Origin: Eunapius fragilis
Taxonomy: Eukaryota; Porifera; Demospongiae; Spongillida; Spongillidae
Direction of reading: 5' to 3'
NCBI GenBank assembly: GCA_963681505.1
Contig: OY811978.1
Coordinates: forward strand, 6,432,586 to 6,496,585
DNA length: 64,000 bases
Under the pieces are notes generated by a model. The model saw only the letters and a list, made by a program, of their open reading frames with translations, was not told the origin of the DNA and ran no database searches. Each line of letters begins with the position of its first letter. Positions within the stretch are counted from its first letter, which is position 1. Positions 35,501 through 47,974 of this stretch are shown one piece after another. A program made the translations under genes and the position numbers.

Positions 35501-38500
35501 ATGAACACTAATAAAATCACTCGATCCGTGCATAAAGATTTGAGGTACAGTAAAAGACTTTGTGCACGTAAATGACTTTCGTAAGCAATTCATGCATACA
35601 AAGTCATACAGCATTGAACAATGGGAAAGTGGTTGACACCAATTAGTGTTCAGAAGATACACATGTAGTAAGCAATGTTAAAAAGTAGACAATGACATAC
35701 TGGATTGATTAACAACACATTTTGTACAATTAATATTTGTAGTTTAACTTACCATCTCGTCATTATCTGTAAATATAAACTGAAATTTTCCACCTGCTTT
35801 ACCAAACAAGTGTGATCCCAGAATTGCAGGAATGCTTATAAATGCTGGCTGCTCAGTAATGAGAAGATAGTTTTCACTCATTCCAAAACTACGGATGAAT
35901 AGTGAATATGCTGTCACAACCAATTTACTTGTATTCAAGGTACTCAAGACTTACCTGTGATTGTAACTGGGGTACATGCCTCGCCTGGCAGGTAGAGAGC
36001 AAATGATCTTTGCACCTTGTAAGTTTGAAGTAGCTAAATCCATAGTATTCAATGGAACAAGTATTTAAGACATGAAGCATTCATAGACATTATGTAAATC
36101 TTAGTGATACAGCTGAAAGTCCTGATTTCTCCCTTATTTTACATATGTACTTTTGATTCCACTGCTTGACTCTAGCAGCACTTATATATATATCGTCTGA
36201 TCTGTCAACAATATCAACCACATCATACCACACAATTTATGTACAATCTAGTGTCTTGCACAAGTGGGGTACTAATGATATATGAGGGGGGTTCAAAATG
36301 GTTACATCTTCAGGTACTGTAGGAGCATTCAAATCGCTTCAAATTTGGTACATACGTAGAAGGTCCTGTCACTACTTGCCCAAATTGCATGTTGCTGGCA
36401 ATATAATAAGTCTATTTGTCCATGAGTTCCATGCACATATTATAATCAATGTTATAATGCATGAACGAAAGTTGAAATAGTAAGTTCTATGCACGTACTG
36501 GGGTATTTGATTCAGGTGGCAGATGGGACTGTATTGTAATTCAGTATATGGAACGTTCTATGATATTTTCATCCTTGTGGATTTACATAAATAACATCCA
36601 AATCAAATTGCTATATCTTCTGAACTGTTAAATATCAACTTCCTATCTCTATCTACAACACCCCACGCTACATCATTTCTATATGCGTAACTAGAATTTG
36701 GTTTTTTTGCACAAGTAGGGTACTGACGTTACGAGTTACAATACCCCACAGCCATATCTTCAGGTAGAACCATTCACAATTTTTTTTTAATTCTAAGTGT
36801 ATGTAGAGGGCCCTGTTTCTATTGATTTCTTCTGTTTGTTTTTACGTAGTCCATTATGGAGTTATAGCTGTTCAACACAGTACATGCACAGTTTCCTGCT
36901 CAATTCGCACCAATGAGTTAGGCACCTGCTCCCATACAGTGAGTGCCTAAATTATTGGCTGAATCAAGTGGGCGGCAGTGCACACACTTTGCACAGCTAT
37001 ATCTCCGACCACAATACGGTACGGATCAGTTTGTTTACTACATACGAGTACACAGAGTACCAAGAAGGGGGGATTCTAAATACCAGAATAGAAATGGTAT
37101 CCAATTTCTAAGTGCTTGGGGCAACTACAATTTGGCCAGGTACATTAAGACAAGAGCAGATGTATGTCTCACAACGAAAGTTGAATGCATATGTTTGGAT
37201 AGTTTCAGTAAACAAAAGGGTGAAGCCTATTTTAACATTTAATCTCCAATTGTCCTTATTCAAGGAGCATGGTCCTTATAAATAAGGACAATGTTGAAGT
37301 ATAAAAACAATGGATTCAAATCAGCTTGGTGAATTATCATTGATTGAAAGCAGTATTGGTCACATGACAACAGTAAATTTTATCACAGCCATCTGTCAAA
37401 TCCTTAAATAAAATTGTAGGCATCAAGTTGGAATCAGAACATTTGAATGGCAAAGCAGTACCATAGCATTGCATACTTCTTGTACTTCAAGTTGAAAGCA
37501 GCTATGCCAATGGTACACACTGTGCTTACTGAGGTCAGAGATGTTACCAATGAAATATTTTTAATTAATGAAATTCTTTCAAAGTATGACAAAATTTCAA
37601 TATATATAAACCACACGCCCGATTTCCAATTAAGAACTAAATTAATGCTCAATCATCCAGCTTTCTGAAAATATAAATAAAAATTTATAGTACTTTGTCG
37701 TTCATAATTATGTCAATATGCTGTTAAAAAAGACCGATTGGACAAGTTGCTAAAATCAATATAGTTATAATTTATATAAATTGTTATGATTTAGATCTGT
37801 CTTATAGCATACTTTGTACGGGAATTCAAATATCTCCCATGATTTTACCCGAATCAGCAATGGATTTTTGCTTCATCAAACATATAAATCAATCACTGAT
37901 TCGCCAAGTGATTTTTACAGCTTTGGTTCACCAAAAAATTCAGACTAGGATTTCATAATCCTGAGCCCACATTTCCTGCAAAATACGGTCATGGTCTGAG
38001 AATTTTTAGTCATCATTTTTGCTTATGCCCACATGCATTAAGTCAAAAAGTTGCATGAGTTGACAGCTGCTGGAATGGAAAGATCTTCAGATATTGAGAC
38101 GGATTTCGTTAGTGATACAATGGATTATCTTGTCAGTGACATATTATGATAGGAAGCTGGTGAAAGAAAAACAGTGCATGAAATCTTTAAAAGCTTTGAC
38201 ATTTTCAATGTCAAAAAATGGGAGAGCTACATGAATACTATTAGGAAAAAAAGAATAATGTATCAGCCATTTGGAAGTAATCCTTTATGCTTCAAATAGG
38301 ACGTAGAAAGATGGATAGTCAGAGTGTGTGGGCGAATGAAGCCAAAAGCTGATTTGCTTGCCATAACGATACTTGTAAACAGCACTTCTGGTACAGCAAC
38401 ATTTTAAACCAAGTAAAATCATAGACAGCCTATTAATTTATACCACCTTTGCCAACACTTGAAAATTGTCAAAGTAATGTATCATTAATGTATTCACCAT

Positions 38501-40482
38501 TTCATTGTGGTTTCATGATTTTAATGACACCAGAATACTATTAACATGTGCATGGCAATCACAATTTTCAGTGCACATCTTTAATACTGGTCTGGGGTTA
38601 GGAGACCTATATTTTCAATGCAGTGAGTGATGATAGTGAGTGAAAGCTGAGATACACTAGGCCCTATAAAGTTGTATTTCTCCTGCTGCTCCACCAAATA
38701 ATTTTCCTATGTTGCTTCGGATGTGTTATGTGGCCTGGAGATCAAATTTACTGCAAAATACACATCCAGTCATGTTATTGGTATGTGACGCTCCCAACTA
38801 GCTACTATATGCATATAATATAACACAAGCGTGCCCTTAAGTAACGGAAATCACCACCAGTGTGCAACTTCCCACAAGTAACAAGAAGGCTGTTAACACC
38901 ACCATGTACACAATGCCCTTTGTATACATGATATAGCAGATTGATCCGATGGTATAAATTTTTGATTGCAATATTACATAGATTTGATCAAAGTAGTTGA
39001 GACAAACTTACCTTGGCCATTGTTGTTCCTATCGCTGGGTATCTTAACAATACATGTATGAGGACGTCCTTTGAAAGAACTGCCAAGGTTGTAAACAGTG
39101 CCATCTGCCTCAATGTGTGGGTGAGCTGTAGCCATATTTATTGCAATGTAGTTTGACAATTTAATCTGCAATTGAACTCTATTAACACTGTTCTGGATGC
39201 AAAGGCATTAATTAAAAGATTTCTTTTTTTGCCTATCTCCACATGAAGTGGAGAAGAAAAGCACAGAGCAACAAAATGTGCAGTGAAACTGAACAACTGA
39301 ATAATACTTTATGCTCATGGAACCAACTATTATTTCCAACTATTATTTGGTTATGGGCCTAGACATCCATCAGGTGGAGTATTTTGCATTGGAAGGGAGC
39401 CCAGGGAGTACAGTAATTAGAGCGGTGTATCCAGCGAGGGTGCTCTGGGTGCTAGAGCAAGCCGCTTGAATCACGGCTGCTACCATTATTAAATAAAATT
39501 GTGTGATGTGTGCATCATGAAGCACTCCAACAAAGAGGGTGCACCCCCCCACCCCCCCACCCACCCCCCCAAGGTGACGGGAATGGCAATAGCCCTTATC
39601 TCTTGCTGCCACCAGTGCCACACCAGTTCTCAATGCTAGTCTCGCTATTTGTTGCGATGAAGCAATCTTCAACCGCCTAAAACATGAACAGTCAATCTAT
39701 GATATAGAGGTCAGAAAATCAGGCATTCCACCCAATACTGCAAAAAATAATGGCTTGTACATGTATACAATTTAAAGCTGGCCCGGCCCTCATGCAACAA
39801 TCAAACTGTATATACATGTACATGAAGTAGCTATAGCAATATGGTACTCCTACGATACAGACATCATACCCTGTCCTTAGTGTCCAGCGTGGCTGGATCT
39901 ATCTTGTGTATGACATTGCTTTCTGTAGCTGCAACGATGTCTTCACCAATTGGATATAGATTTACATTGTCATTATCAGTGAAATCATAATTTGGTGAAA
40001 GTTTCTGAAATGTAGTCATCACCCTAAAAATGCAATGTTTCCATTATATGTCTAGTAGTGACCAGACTGAATTGGTGTGAGAGCACATCATAACATTACA
40101 TTGAACATCAGATATACAGTGTAGTATTATCTCTGCGTAGTCCATAAAATTATATTCATATGGTAATGATGTTATGTACATGTATATTAATATGTACATG
40201 GGCTCCATGTATTCTGCTTTGCAGTCTCCAGTAATTGATAGTATTATTTCTCATACATATTATATGTGTGCAAGAACCAACCATACATGCGTCAGCCTCT
40301 AGAGGCATATGAAATACCAAATATAAAATGGTGTGTGTGATATATCTGTTTGCTTTCTCATTCTTTCCTTTGAAATTTAGGTTACATCCTCTGATCAGGT
40401 ATTTTCTACCCACTGATCTGTCTGCATGTCAAGCATCACGCTACACGGGTGCTGCTGGTTTGAGTACAGTTTGAATAGGGTA

Positions 40483-40545
<63 letters not shown>

Positions 40546-43500
40546 AATGTGCATTATTAGTCTCTTAACTCATCTGGCATCACTGGTGTTAGTTCAGGTG
40601 CACATGCAGTATACAATGTACATGTCTGTGTATTTTTTTGTGCAATGGAATATATTATAATTATAATTTATTCTGACAATATCCATTAGTTAATTATTAC
40701 ATTCATTACTGACTACAATTCAGTTATGCTGCCTCAAGAGGAAGCCACATGAGAGACCCTTGCGTTGCAGCGCACCAGGGTCAGGCTGTTGAGGGGACCG
40801 TATATTATTATAATTATTAGTCTCTCTAAGTCATCTGGCATCACATCCGGGTATACAAACGCCAGACATCAAAGCAAAGGTGCTCTCCAGTTTTTCTACC
40901 ACTTGATGCACGGATATGTGTATGTATAATTTTTCTCATTCTTTTATTAAAATAATCATCACACCACCAGTTAACCCTCATGACAAGGATGAGTGAGCAC
41001 ACTTACGAACACGTTTAAAAAGCAATACTCACCTCTGGAAAAGTGTTTTGCATGGATCTGGGTATTCCAAAGTCCCGAATTCAGCAACCACAATTCTGTT
41101 GGCCTCAGTATTCCTTTTAAATGCTTGACTACGCAAATAACGGCTTCGGTACTGGACTTTACCTAAAAGGGACAATTTATACCACAGTGTATGCATGAAA
41201 TAGCTCTGCATATAAAATAACCATTCAAAAAAAGCTTTAATGGCTTTCTGAACCAAGTGCAAGAAAATGCACCAGGTGCAGATACCCATGCCCAAAGCAT
41301 GAATATTGCATGTAAATCCCCCCCCCCCCCCCCCCCTTGCCCCCCACACAATAAAATCCTGAATCCGCCCCTGTGCATTTTTCAAAACTATAGGGTCATT
41401 CAATATTATATCCACCAGGTTTTGAAAGCATACAGGTGCATTTGCCAATTGGGCTGATTTCATTTCAGACATTGTCTCAGAGGTAAACCCTCTGACAGCA
41501 ACCGGCAAGGACATACATTCTGGACTAAGAGGGAGATGGCAGAGGCAGCAAGAATAATAGCAGAACGTGTTCAGTAACTGTTTAGTTGTGTTATGATTAT
41601 AAGCTTAATTTGGAGCAAAGAATTTTTTTGCACTTTGCACAAATCTAACCTGCATGGCTCTGAGGGTCACAGGTAGTTCCTGATGCAACAAGGCATTACA
41701 TAATCAACCAAAAGTTGCCCTACTCTGAATTTTTTTTTGGGTAGGCTGCTAATAATGTGGACTAATTGCGAACAAAAAAACAATTGTTTTTGAAAACATT
41801 AACATTTAGAGCTTTTAATAACTTTACTTTCAATTTCATACACATTTCGTTATTACACACAGTTAGTTACTCCTATTTGATAGCTATTTGATACATTACT
41901 GTAAGGTAAACAGGACTAGAGATACTAATGTACAAAGTTCGGAAAGTGTCACAAAAGGTCAAATATTCAGAAGCCAATAACTTTGAAAACAGTAACTTGA
42001 TTACGTTTTATGTAGATAACATTCATAAAATGAAAATCAGCCAAATGGACAAATATGCTGCCAAAACCTATTGGATATAATGTGGAATGACCCGGCTGTA
42101 AATGTTTAGTGGACAACCTTTATTTGTGCAGACAGGATTGAACAAGGAAGAAGTTATTTTTTGATCGCAATGTTAGAGCGGATGGACACACCTATAAAGA
42201 CATTTATAGCTCAAGGAGAAAAATAAAATACCAAAACCACTTGCAAAAATGGTTTTAACATGCTCGTTGACTAAATATGATTCTGAAAACACATAAATTT
42301 GTAATGATGCCTCAAAATTTTAATCAATACTGCACTCATACCTTTGTTTATGGTGAAGCTGTGGAGGATTGACTGTCCATCAAACCAGTGGTTGTATTTC
42401 GTATCACCAAACTCAAATAGTCCTGGACCAACTCTTAGTAGTCTCCCCCAAATCCATGGAGGAATCGACCCTATTGGACAGTCAATATGTCTGCCATTCA
42501 ATGAATACTACACGCATATTAAATTTATGCATTGTATGTACATATATCAGTTCTCCATAGCATATATAAAGGTTGCACTGACAATGCCATAAATGTACAT
42601 CTAAAAGGTTTGTATAGAATATAACTTTTCCTAATTTCAGTACTTGTTTTGCAATCTAATGTTGAGTTCATATTACTGCTTACTCTGTTCATCAGAGCGT
42701 TAACAGAACACCATTTCGGTACAACTTACGTAATGAATAGAACAGCCCAATATCAAAGACGCTGCTTAATTCACTACAAGTAGACGAGTGTGATGTACAA
42801 TAGTGGATCGACGAGGCTAGGGGGGGGGGGGGGGGGGGGGTTGGGGTTTAAACTCCCCTACAATATGATCTTTTGCCCCTTGATGGCTGCCTTTACCTAA
42901 TGAATGCATGAAATACTTTACAAATGCTGACGTGGGGTGTGAATTTAAAAAAACCCAGGCTTTGAAAATTGTTAACTCAAGCATAGCTGGCTGGAGACAT
43001 TATGTGGAATGGCTTGACACTTATTAAATGTCAAACGTGTTGAAAAAGGATTCCTTACTGATCACTTGGTTGTACTCCAGAGGGAGCAGTCCCAAATAAA
43101 GTATACAACACATGGTGTGGTTGGATGTTTCTGGTTCAACAGTGTAACCAATTATAGAATACATGATGACTACACAGTGTAACAGAATACAGTGATTTCA
43201 GAAGTTAAGATTACACGATGCCTTTTAGGGACCACTGCTATGTGAGATGCCCAACAAATACGATGATCTTGCCTTTGGACAAGGTGCTGAGAATTAACTG
43301 CAGAGATAGCCTAAATGAGTGGGTAGGGACACAGCACAAGTTTTCAATCTTCCCAAGATGGAAAGGTAGAGAGTTAGGGCCACACAAACACAGAATGCGT
43401 CTGCTGAAAAAAGTAAGTCTTACCAAGTATCTTAAAGATACCTACTGGATTGTATAGTTAAACACAATATATACTGGTCAAGAACTAACGGAGAAAAACA

Positions 43501-46038
43501 CACACACATACATACACACACACACACACACACATACCAAATCACACTGAGGTACATGGATGATGAATCAATTTTCATGGACAAAACCCTGATGATCTTA
43601 TTTTCTACACATAAGTATGCATGAACACACACACACACACACGCATGCATACACACACACACGCATGCACAATGCATGTACACACACATGATCTTATTTT
43701 CTACATGCACATATGCATGCACATACACACACATGCACACACACACACACACACACACACAAATACGATAGGACAAAAATCTCATAACTTACATTTAGCC
43801 TATACAAAACAATCTTTACCACTTATCTACACAACACCTGTACATGATAATAAACACCTAAATTCATAAGTGTGGCAGTGCATGAGCACCACTACCAAGC
43901 CTTCCTATTTAAGACTCCACATCATAAAAGAGGAACAAAGTCTGCTTAATGCTCACTGGCTATAGCCAAAGAGAGGGTTATGTTCAACACCATTAGAAGC
44001 CTTGGCTGTATTATGGGATATATAACATTTCCATTCGTTGCCTGTATGGGGTAAATTTTACAGACTACAACCCGCTCACTGTTACATATACCTTCACTTC
44101 CTGTAAGAGCATACAGCTACTGCCTTTGCCTGGGAGAGGTATGTGACTATTGCGGTGCACATGTATACGTACGCAAGAAGTACAGAAACACCGACATGTT
44201 CCTCCCAGCTGTAATCAGAAAAACTTCTCCCCTAACACTCAGATCAAAAGGCTCAGATATGCTGCAGTACATCCTTCAAGGCCAGTCAACGAGATGTAGA
44301 TAAACCTTCAAAATACAGTAACTTATTGAACAGAGCTGAACCTCTGGAGGAATCACACAGAAGTCCCGCCAACCTCCAACAGTGGTACTATCAGTATATA
44401 TATATAACTGATAACCTTGCTGTAATTAAAGATAATGTGTTTGACAGAACTATGTTTTTTGTTGTCCAAGATTGACAGTAACACAGAACCGTTAAGAAAG
44501 GTCAAGAATGACCTAAAGTAGCATACACATGGAAATGTGCCATTGGGAGAGGATTTGCAGGCTTAGGAAGGCAAGATGTTCCTTGTTGATGCTTTGCAGG
44601 CTTAGGAAGGCAAGATGTTCCTTGTTGATGCTTTGCAGGCTTAGGAAGGCAAGATGTTCCTTGTTGATGCTTAAATTTCTAAACGGCCAGAAATATTTAC
44701 CTTGGATGGAAGCACTGTTGAAATGCTGAGGACTACTGTATCCTCATACAGGACCAGAGACAAGGTGATGGTGAGGGATAATAGGCCATAACAAGTGATA
44801 TGGCAACACTTGGCTGGCCTTTCTTACGTAGTGGCTGATGATGGTGACAAAGGGGCAACAAAGCAAATAAGAATATTGCGGCAGAACATCGTGGTAATTG
44901 AGAACATAAAGCATTTGTGGATCTCCTCCCATGAGGTTCCTTGTCAAGAAACACGTTCTGCATGCAAGCACATAACCTCATCTAGTGTATGACCTGAGAC
45001 GAAAAGACAACACACCACACACCACCAAACCACACCCCAACACACACACACAATCACACACACACACATACACACACACATACACACACACACACACAGT
45101 ATTCTAATAGCAATACCCTAATACCTGTAGAGCACACCCCTCCTTCCTCCCATTTATCTAATATAGGATGACTCTACTGCTTCTAATTGTACATGTAATC
45201 ACAACCAACCAGACTAAGTAGAGCGCTAAGAAAACTACTCATTACTCAGTATAGCATTCTAATAAGGCCATCACCAAACACAGAACAACTATAGACAGAA
45301 TGTACTGCTATAACTAGTGCTATAACTAGTAACTACCAGCATGGTCATAAGTTAAACTAAAACATTAATTAAATTTAATTCATGCCCATGCAACAAAAAA
45401 ATAAAATAAAATCATGCAGATACTATAAATTTTATTATATCAGTACGTCATATGACAGAGGTTGTGCTAATACTTATTTTTGGCGGTGGGCCTTGATAGA
45501 CCTGGGGGAGTTTCAGCTCAGTCAATAAATCAATCAATGCATGGTTGTTTTCATTCCGCCAAACAATTCAAAGATACACACGAGCGGGGTAAGAATACGG
45601 AAATGGTGTATATACAGTCTACCCTCGATATAGTCCGGGCTACGGGAACCCCCAAACTAGCGGACTGTAGGACAAACGGATAATAGCGATGCGAAGTTTA
45701 GCTTACGAAGGGTTAGTAGTTGGCAAGAAAAATAGCGGACATTATCGCGGATGGACTGTATCGAAGCGGACACTATCGAGGGTAGACTGTACGCTAACTA
45801 TTATTCAGCAGAGCCCGATTGACTCCGTACATGCATCGTAAATTCCGTTAGACTGATTTCAAACGCACTGCGCGGTCATGCATTCTCATAGCCATAGATT
45901 TCGACACTAACCTTTTATTTTCCCCTCAATGGGGTCTGGATGCTCCTTCACGGTTCTAAATAAACTCCTTGGGACGCTACTGCTTCTTCGAAGCAGTACA
46001 AACTTCGAGCCAAGTTGGTAACGTATATTCGCCATCAT
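29599..46038 (-). CDS. Carotenoid oxygenase, RPE65/BCO family, 13 coding exons
   Basis: Cytosolic or membrane-associated non-heme iron enzyme that cleaves carotenoids or related polyenes. Minus-strand exons: 45912-46038, 42342-42470, 41033-41162, 39870-40023, 39012-39165, 35955-36015, 35753-35888, 34520-34625, 32428-32573, 30940-31042, 30391-30473, 29812-29923, 29599-29750. All borders are GT/AG, every phase agrees, and the sum is 1593 bases (530 residues plus stop), the usual family length. Signatures in order: [71 protein letters not shown] (195-197); [14 protein letters not shown] (H251); FHHINTFED (324-325); [33 protein letters not shown] (H524). These supply the four iron-ligand histidines. 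Cleavage position cannot be told from the sequence. The N-terminal ~30 residues are basic and Ser/Arg-rich ([20 protein letters not shown]), possibly a mitochondrial presequence as in BCO2; this is inference. The 3.4-kb first intron holds a MITE. Confidence 0.92.
32717..32755. repeat. AT-rich palindrome agagataatatata
   Basis: Reads agagataatatata then tattatattatctct, an imperfect palindrome. A perfect version is at 63914-63937. Confidence 0.6.
33580..34368. mobile_element. MITE-like element with GGTTGTCACAA motifs, inside an oxygenase intron
   Basis: The left end (aggggaaaccagggctgttt, then ggttggttgtcacaa) is mirrored at the right end (ttgtgacaaccaaccctg, then tctctcct). GGTTGTCACAA or its complement recurs internally near 34020, 34052 and 34220. 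~790 bases, no coding capacity. It lies in the intron between the exons at 34520-34625 and 32428-32573, so it is removed by splicing. Confidence 0.65.
36250..37020. repeat. Palindromic dispersed element, copy 2 (with hairpin core)
   Basis: The left arm ends in gtccattatggagttatagc; a hairpin like the one at 1787-1861 (caccaatgagttaggcac paired with gtgcctaaattattggc) sits at about 36905-36962; the right arm begins again with ctttgcacagctatat. A second left-arm-like stretch (gttacatcttcaggtactg) precedes at 36300, so two units are stacked. It lies in an intron of the oxygenase gene. Confidence 0.6.
37021..39011. other. Intronic stretch, nothing recognised
   Basis: Part of the 3-kb intron between oxygenase exons at 39012-39165 and 35955-36015. 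No second gene and no clear repeat seen. Confidence 0.45.
40485..40542. repeat. (GT)n microsatellite
   Basis: About 29 GT units in an oxygenase intron. Confidence 0.97.
43210..44510. other. First-intron stretch with (CA)n tracts, no gene recognised
   Basis: Short plus-strand open frames here have no family resemblance. 43499-43533 and 43625-43761 are (CA)n-rich with ATGCAC interruptions and a repeated gatcttattttctaca phrase. Confidence 0.45.
44555..44671 (+). repeat. Three exact 39-bp tandem copies
   Basis: The unit ttgcaggcttaggaaggcaa plus gatgttccttgttgatgct occurs three times without change. 39 is a multiple of three, so a plus-strand frame reads a 13-residue repeat ([13 protein letters not shown]), but nothing around it looks coding. 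Confidence 0.9.
45031..45099. repeat. (CA)n microsatellite, interrupted
   Basis: CA units broken by single T changes. It lies in the oxygenase first intron. Confidence 0.9.
45615..45789. mobile_element. 175-bp MITE with CAGT ends and TA duplication (pogo/Tigger-like)
   Basis: The left end CAGTCTACCCTCGATA (45615-45630) is complemented by TATCGAGGGTAGACTG at the right end (45774-45789), with TA on both sides. The inner part also repeats agcggac in both orientations. CAGT termini with TA duplication are characteristic of the pogo/Tigger branch of Tc1/mariner. It lies ~120 bases inside the oxygenase first intron. Confidence 0.8.
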
Positions 46039-47974
46039 GTTTGAAACCCTTACGTCACGCATACACAGTTCAATTAATCTTTGTACTTGAGGCTTTTATA
46101 TATAATCACGGGTTGAGCGTTCGATGCCAAAGGTTATGCATTAACGACGTGAGTGGGTCGTTATAGAGTGCAATGAATCCATGATAAATCCTTTACTTAC
46201 AGAATAATTAAGCCACTATATAAAATTTATGTACAATGCACAAAGAAAAAGTTAATAAATAATGTCATATCAAGAACAGACCTCGCAGTAGATGAACAGC
46301 CCTCGCATTAGATGAACAAACATGCTAGGCCAATTCATTTTTATTTGCTTGCGCATGGCAGGGCAAATGACAATTTTTGCAACCCAAATTGGTCCCACCC
46401 AAATGATCTCACAACCATAGCTGTTTTCAATTTTGTCATTGCTATCTCTCAGTAGCAGCAGCAGCTGCTGATAAATCTGTGTGACCCTCTTGGAGAGGAC
46501 ACTGAAATATCAAAACAGCTGCTTTACCACTTACACCAGTCAGCATTCATAGCCAAGTCCACTCCCTGCTTCTCCAATCCTAAAAATCTTGTGACCTTGG
46601 CCAAGGTTCAGAATTCTTCGTAGATCTTACCCAAGATATATTAATACTTAAAAATAAGTGTGATAACGTAACCCTATGCATTGATTCCCCCCCCCCCCCC
46701 CCCCCCCCACCAGAACAAATGAGAAATCCATTACTTTGGCCACGATGTTGGTGATCTGGTGAATCTTGGTCAAGATTCCATCCACAATTCTTGGTCAAGG
46801 TAACTCAATGTTCCACGTGTGCAAGATCTCGGTGGTCTAGGTGAAGATCCATGTAAGATCTTGTTGTAATCTTGGTGACTTCCCATTATTATTTTTAGTA
46901 CAAAATTAAATCCCTGACTAGAATCACAACCATCACCACACATGTATGTCCCATTTCACCACATCACCTCATGGTCATGAAGGAGGCAAGATCATGGCCA
47001 TGCTCCTGGGCATGAACAAGACCCTGTGCCAAGAGGTAGCATGATCTTGTGCGGGGTTCTGTAATTGTGCTTGGAACACATCGCAGTGTACCAGATGTTC
47101 TGGGTACCGGGAAGGGGGGGGGGGGGGGAGGCAAGATCTTGGTTCATGTCCAAGATGCTGTGGAATTTGGCCACAATAATCCACTCCACCTTGATCTTGG
47201 TCAAAATCTTGGTAAAGATCTTGTGCAAGGTTATTTTGGATGCAGTAGCTTTAATTAATTTGTGTTGAACAAGGCCTTCTTGAGGATGTCAGCCACTGTG
47301 TGAGCACTCACACCTGACATACAAGATGTATATTATAGTGGACACTGGGAAGCAAGCAAAACTGAGTCGGGCCTAGTTGGGCAGGTTGCTGTGACTCAAC
47401 CATCCCAAACCGCAGCCATCTCATCAGCTGAATCACGTTGTAACTGTATTCCATATTCTACAAACTATATAACTCCCAAAAATGCATGTCTTCTCTCAGA
47501 GTCCTCCCGTCATGCCTCCGCTTGGCTCTTGTTGTCACTTCAGAAGTCATGGGACTTCACCTCCATTCCTGTGAGCTAAATACTCAAGTCAAATAGTGGT
47601 TGGGTATAAATCTATGCACTGGAAATAATAAAGTCACTGGTTTTGTAACCTGTATGGCAAGCTGGAAATCATTCAGAGTTTTTTAAAAGTTGATTTATGA
47701 AGTTCATCAATCAACAAAACATTGAATTCAAAGGAGTAATACCAGGCATAGCCTCACATATACATCAGATGGCCCAAATAGCAGTTTCAATTTCAATGAA
47801 ATGCACTTTAATAAATGCTTCCATGAAACAACAGCTATATTTAAGATATGCATCAGGCACTGTATGCAAAGTTAATTTTACTCGATATTCTGATCATGGC
47901 CTATACAAAGTAAAAGGTACAGCAAATGACAAGTATGTAGCAACGCCAACATAGAATATAGAGGTCTCTAGGTA
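46039..47974. other. Intergenic DNA between hydrolase 3' end and oxygenase 5' end
   Basis: It should include the oxygenase promoter on its left side. 46580-47240 repeats short CTTGGTCAAGATCTTG-type phrases in both orientations, with a C22 run (46687-46708) and a G16 run (47116-47131) near the two ends, so it is probably another degraded inverted-repeat element. No gene seen. Confidence 0.5.

Noticed and set aside
35753..35910. Loss of an iron-ligand histidine (RSFGM instead of HSFGM) in the carotenoid oxygenase
   Set aside because: Reading the exon straight through gives IRSFGM, but a 61-base upstream exon (35955-36015) ending in PSYNHS and an acceptor at 35889-35890 restore NHSFGM with correct phase, so the ligand is present.
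43218..43457. 79-residue plus-strand frame in the oxygenase first intron
   Set aside because: No family resemblance, no splice context that extends it.
44529..44729. Gene with a 13-residue [13 protein letters not shown] repeat
   Set aside because: Three exact 39-bp tandem copies with nothing coding-like around them; the repeat alone explains the frame.
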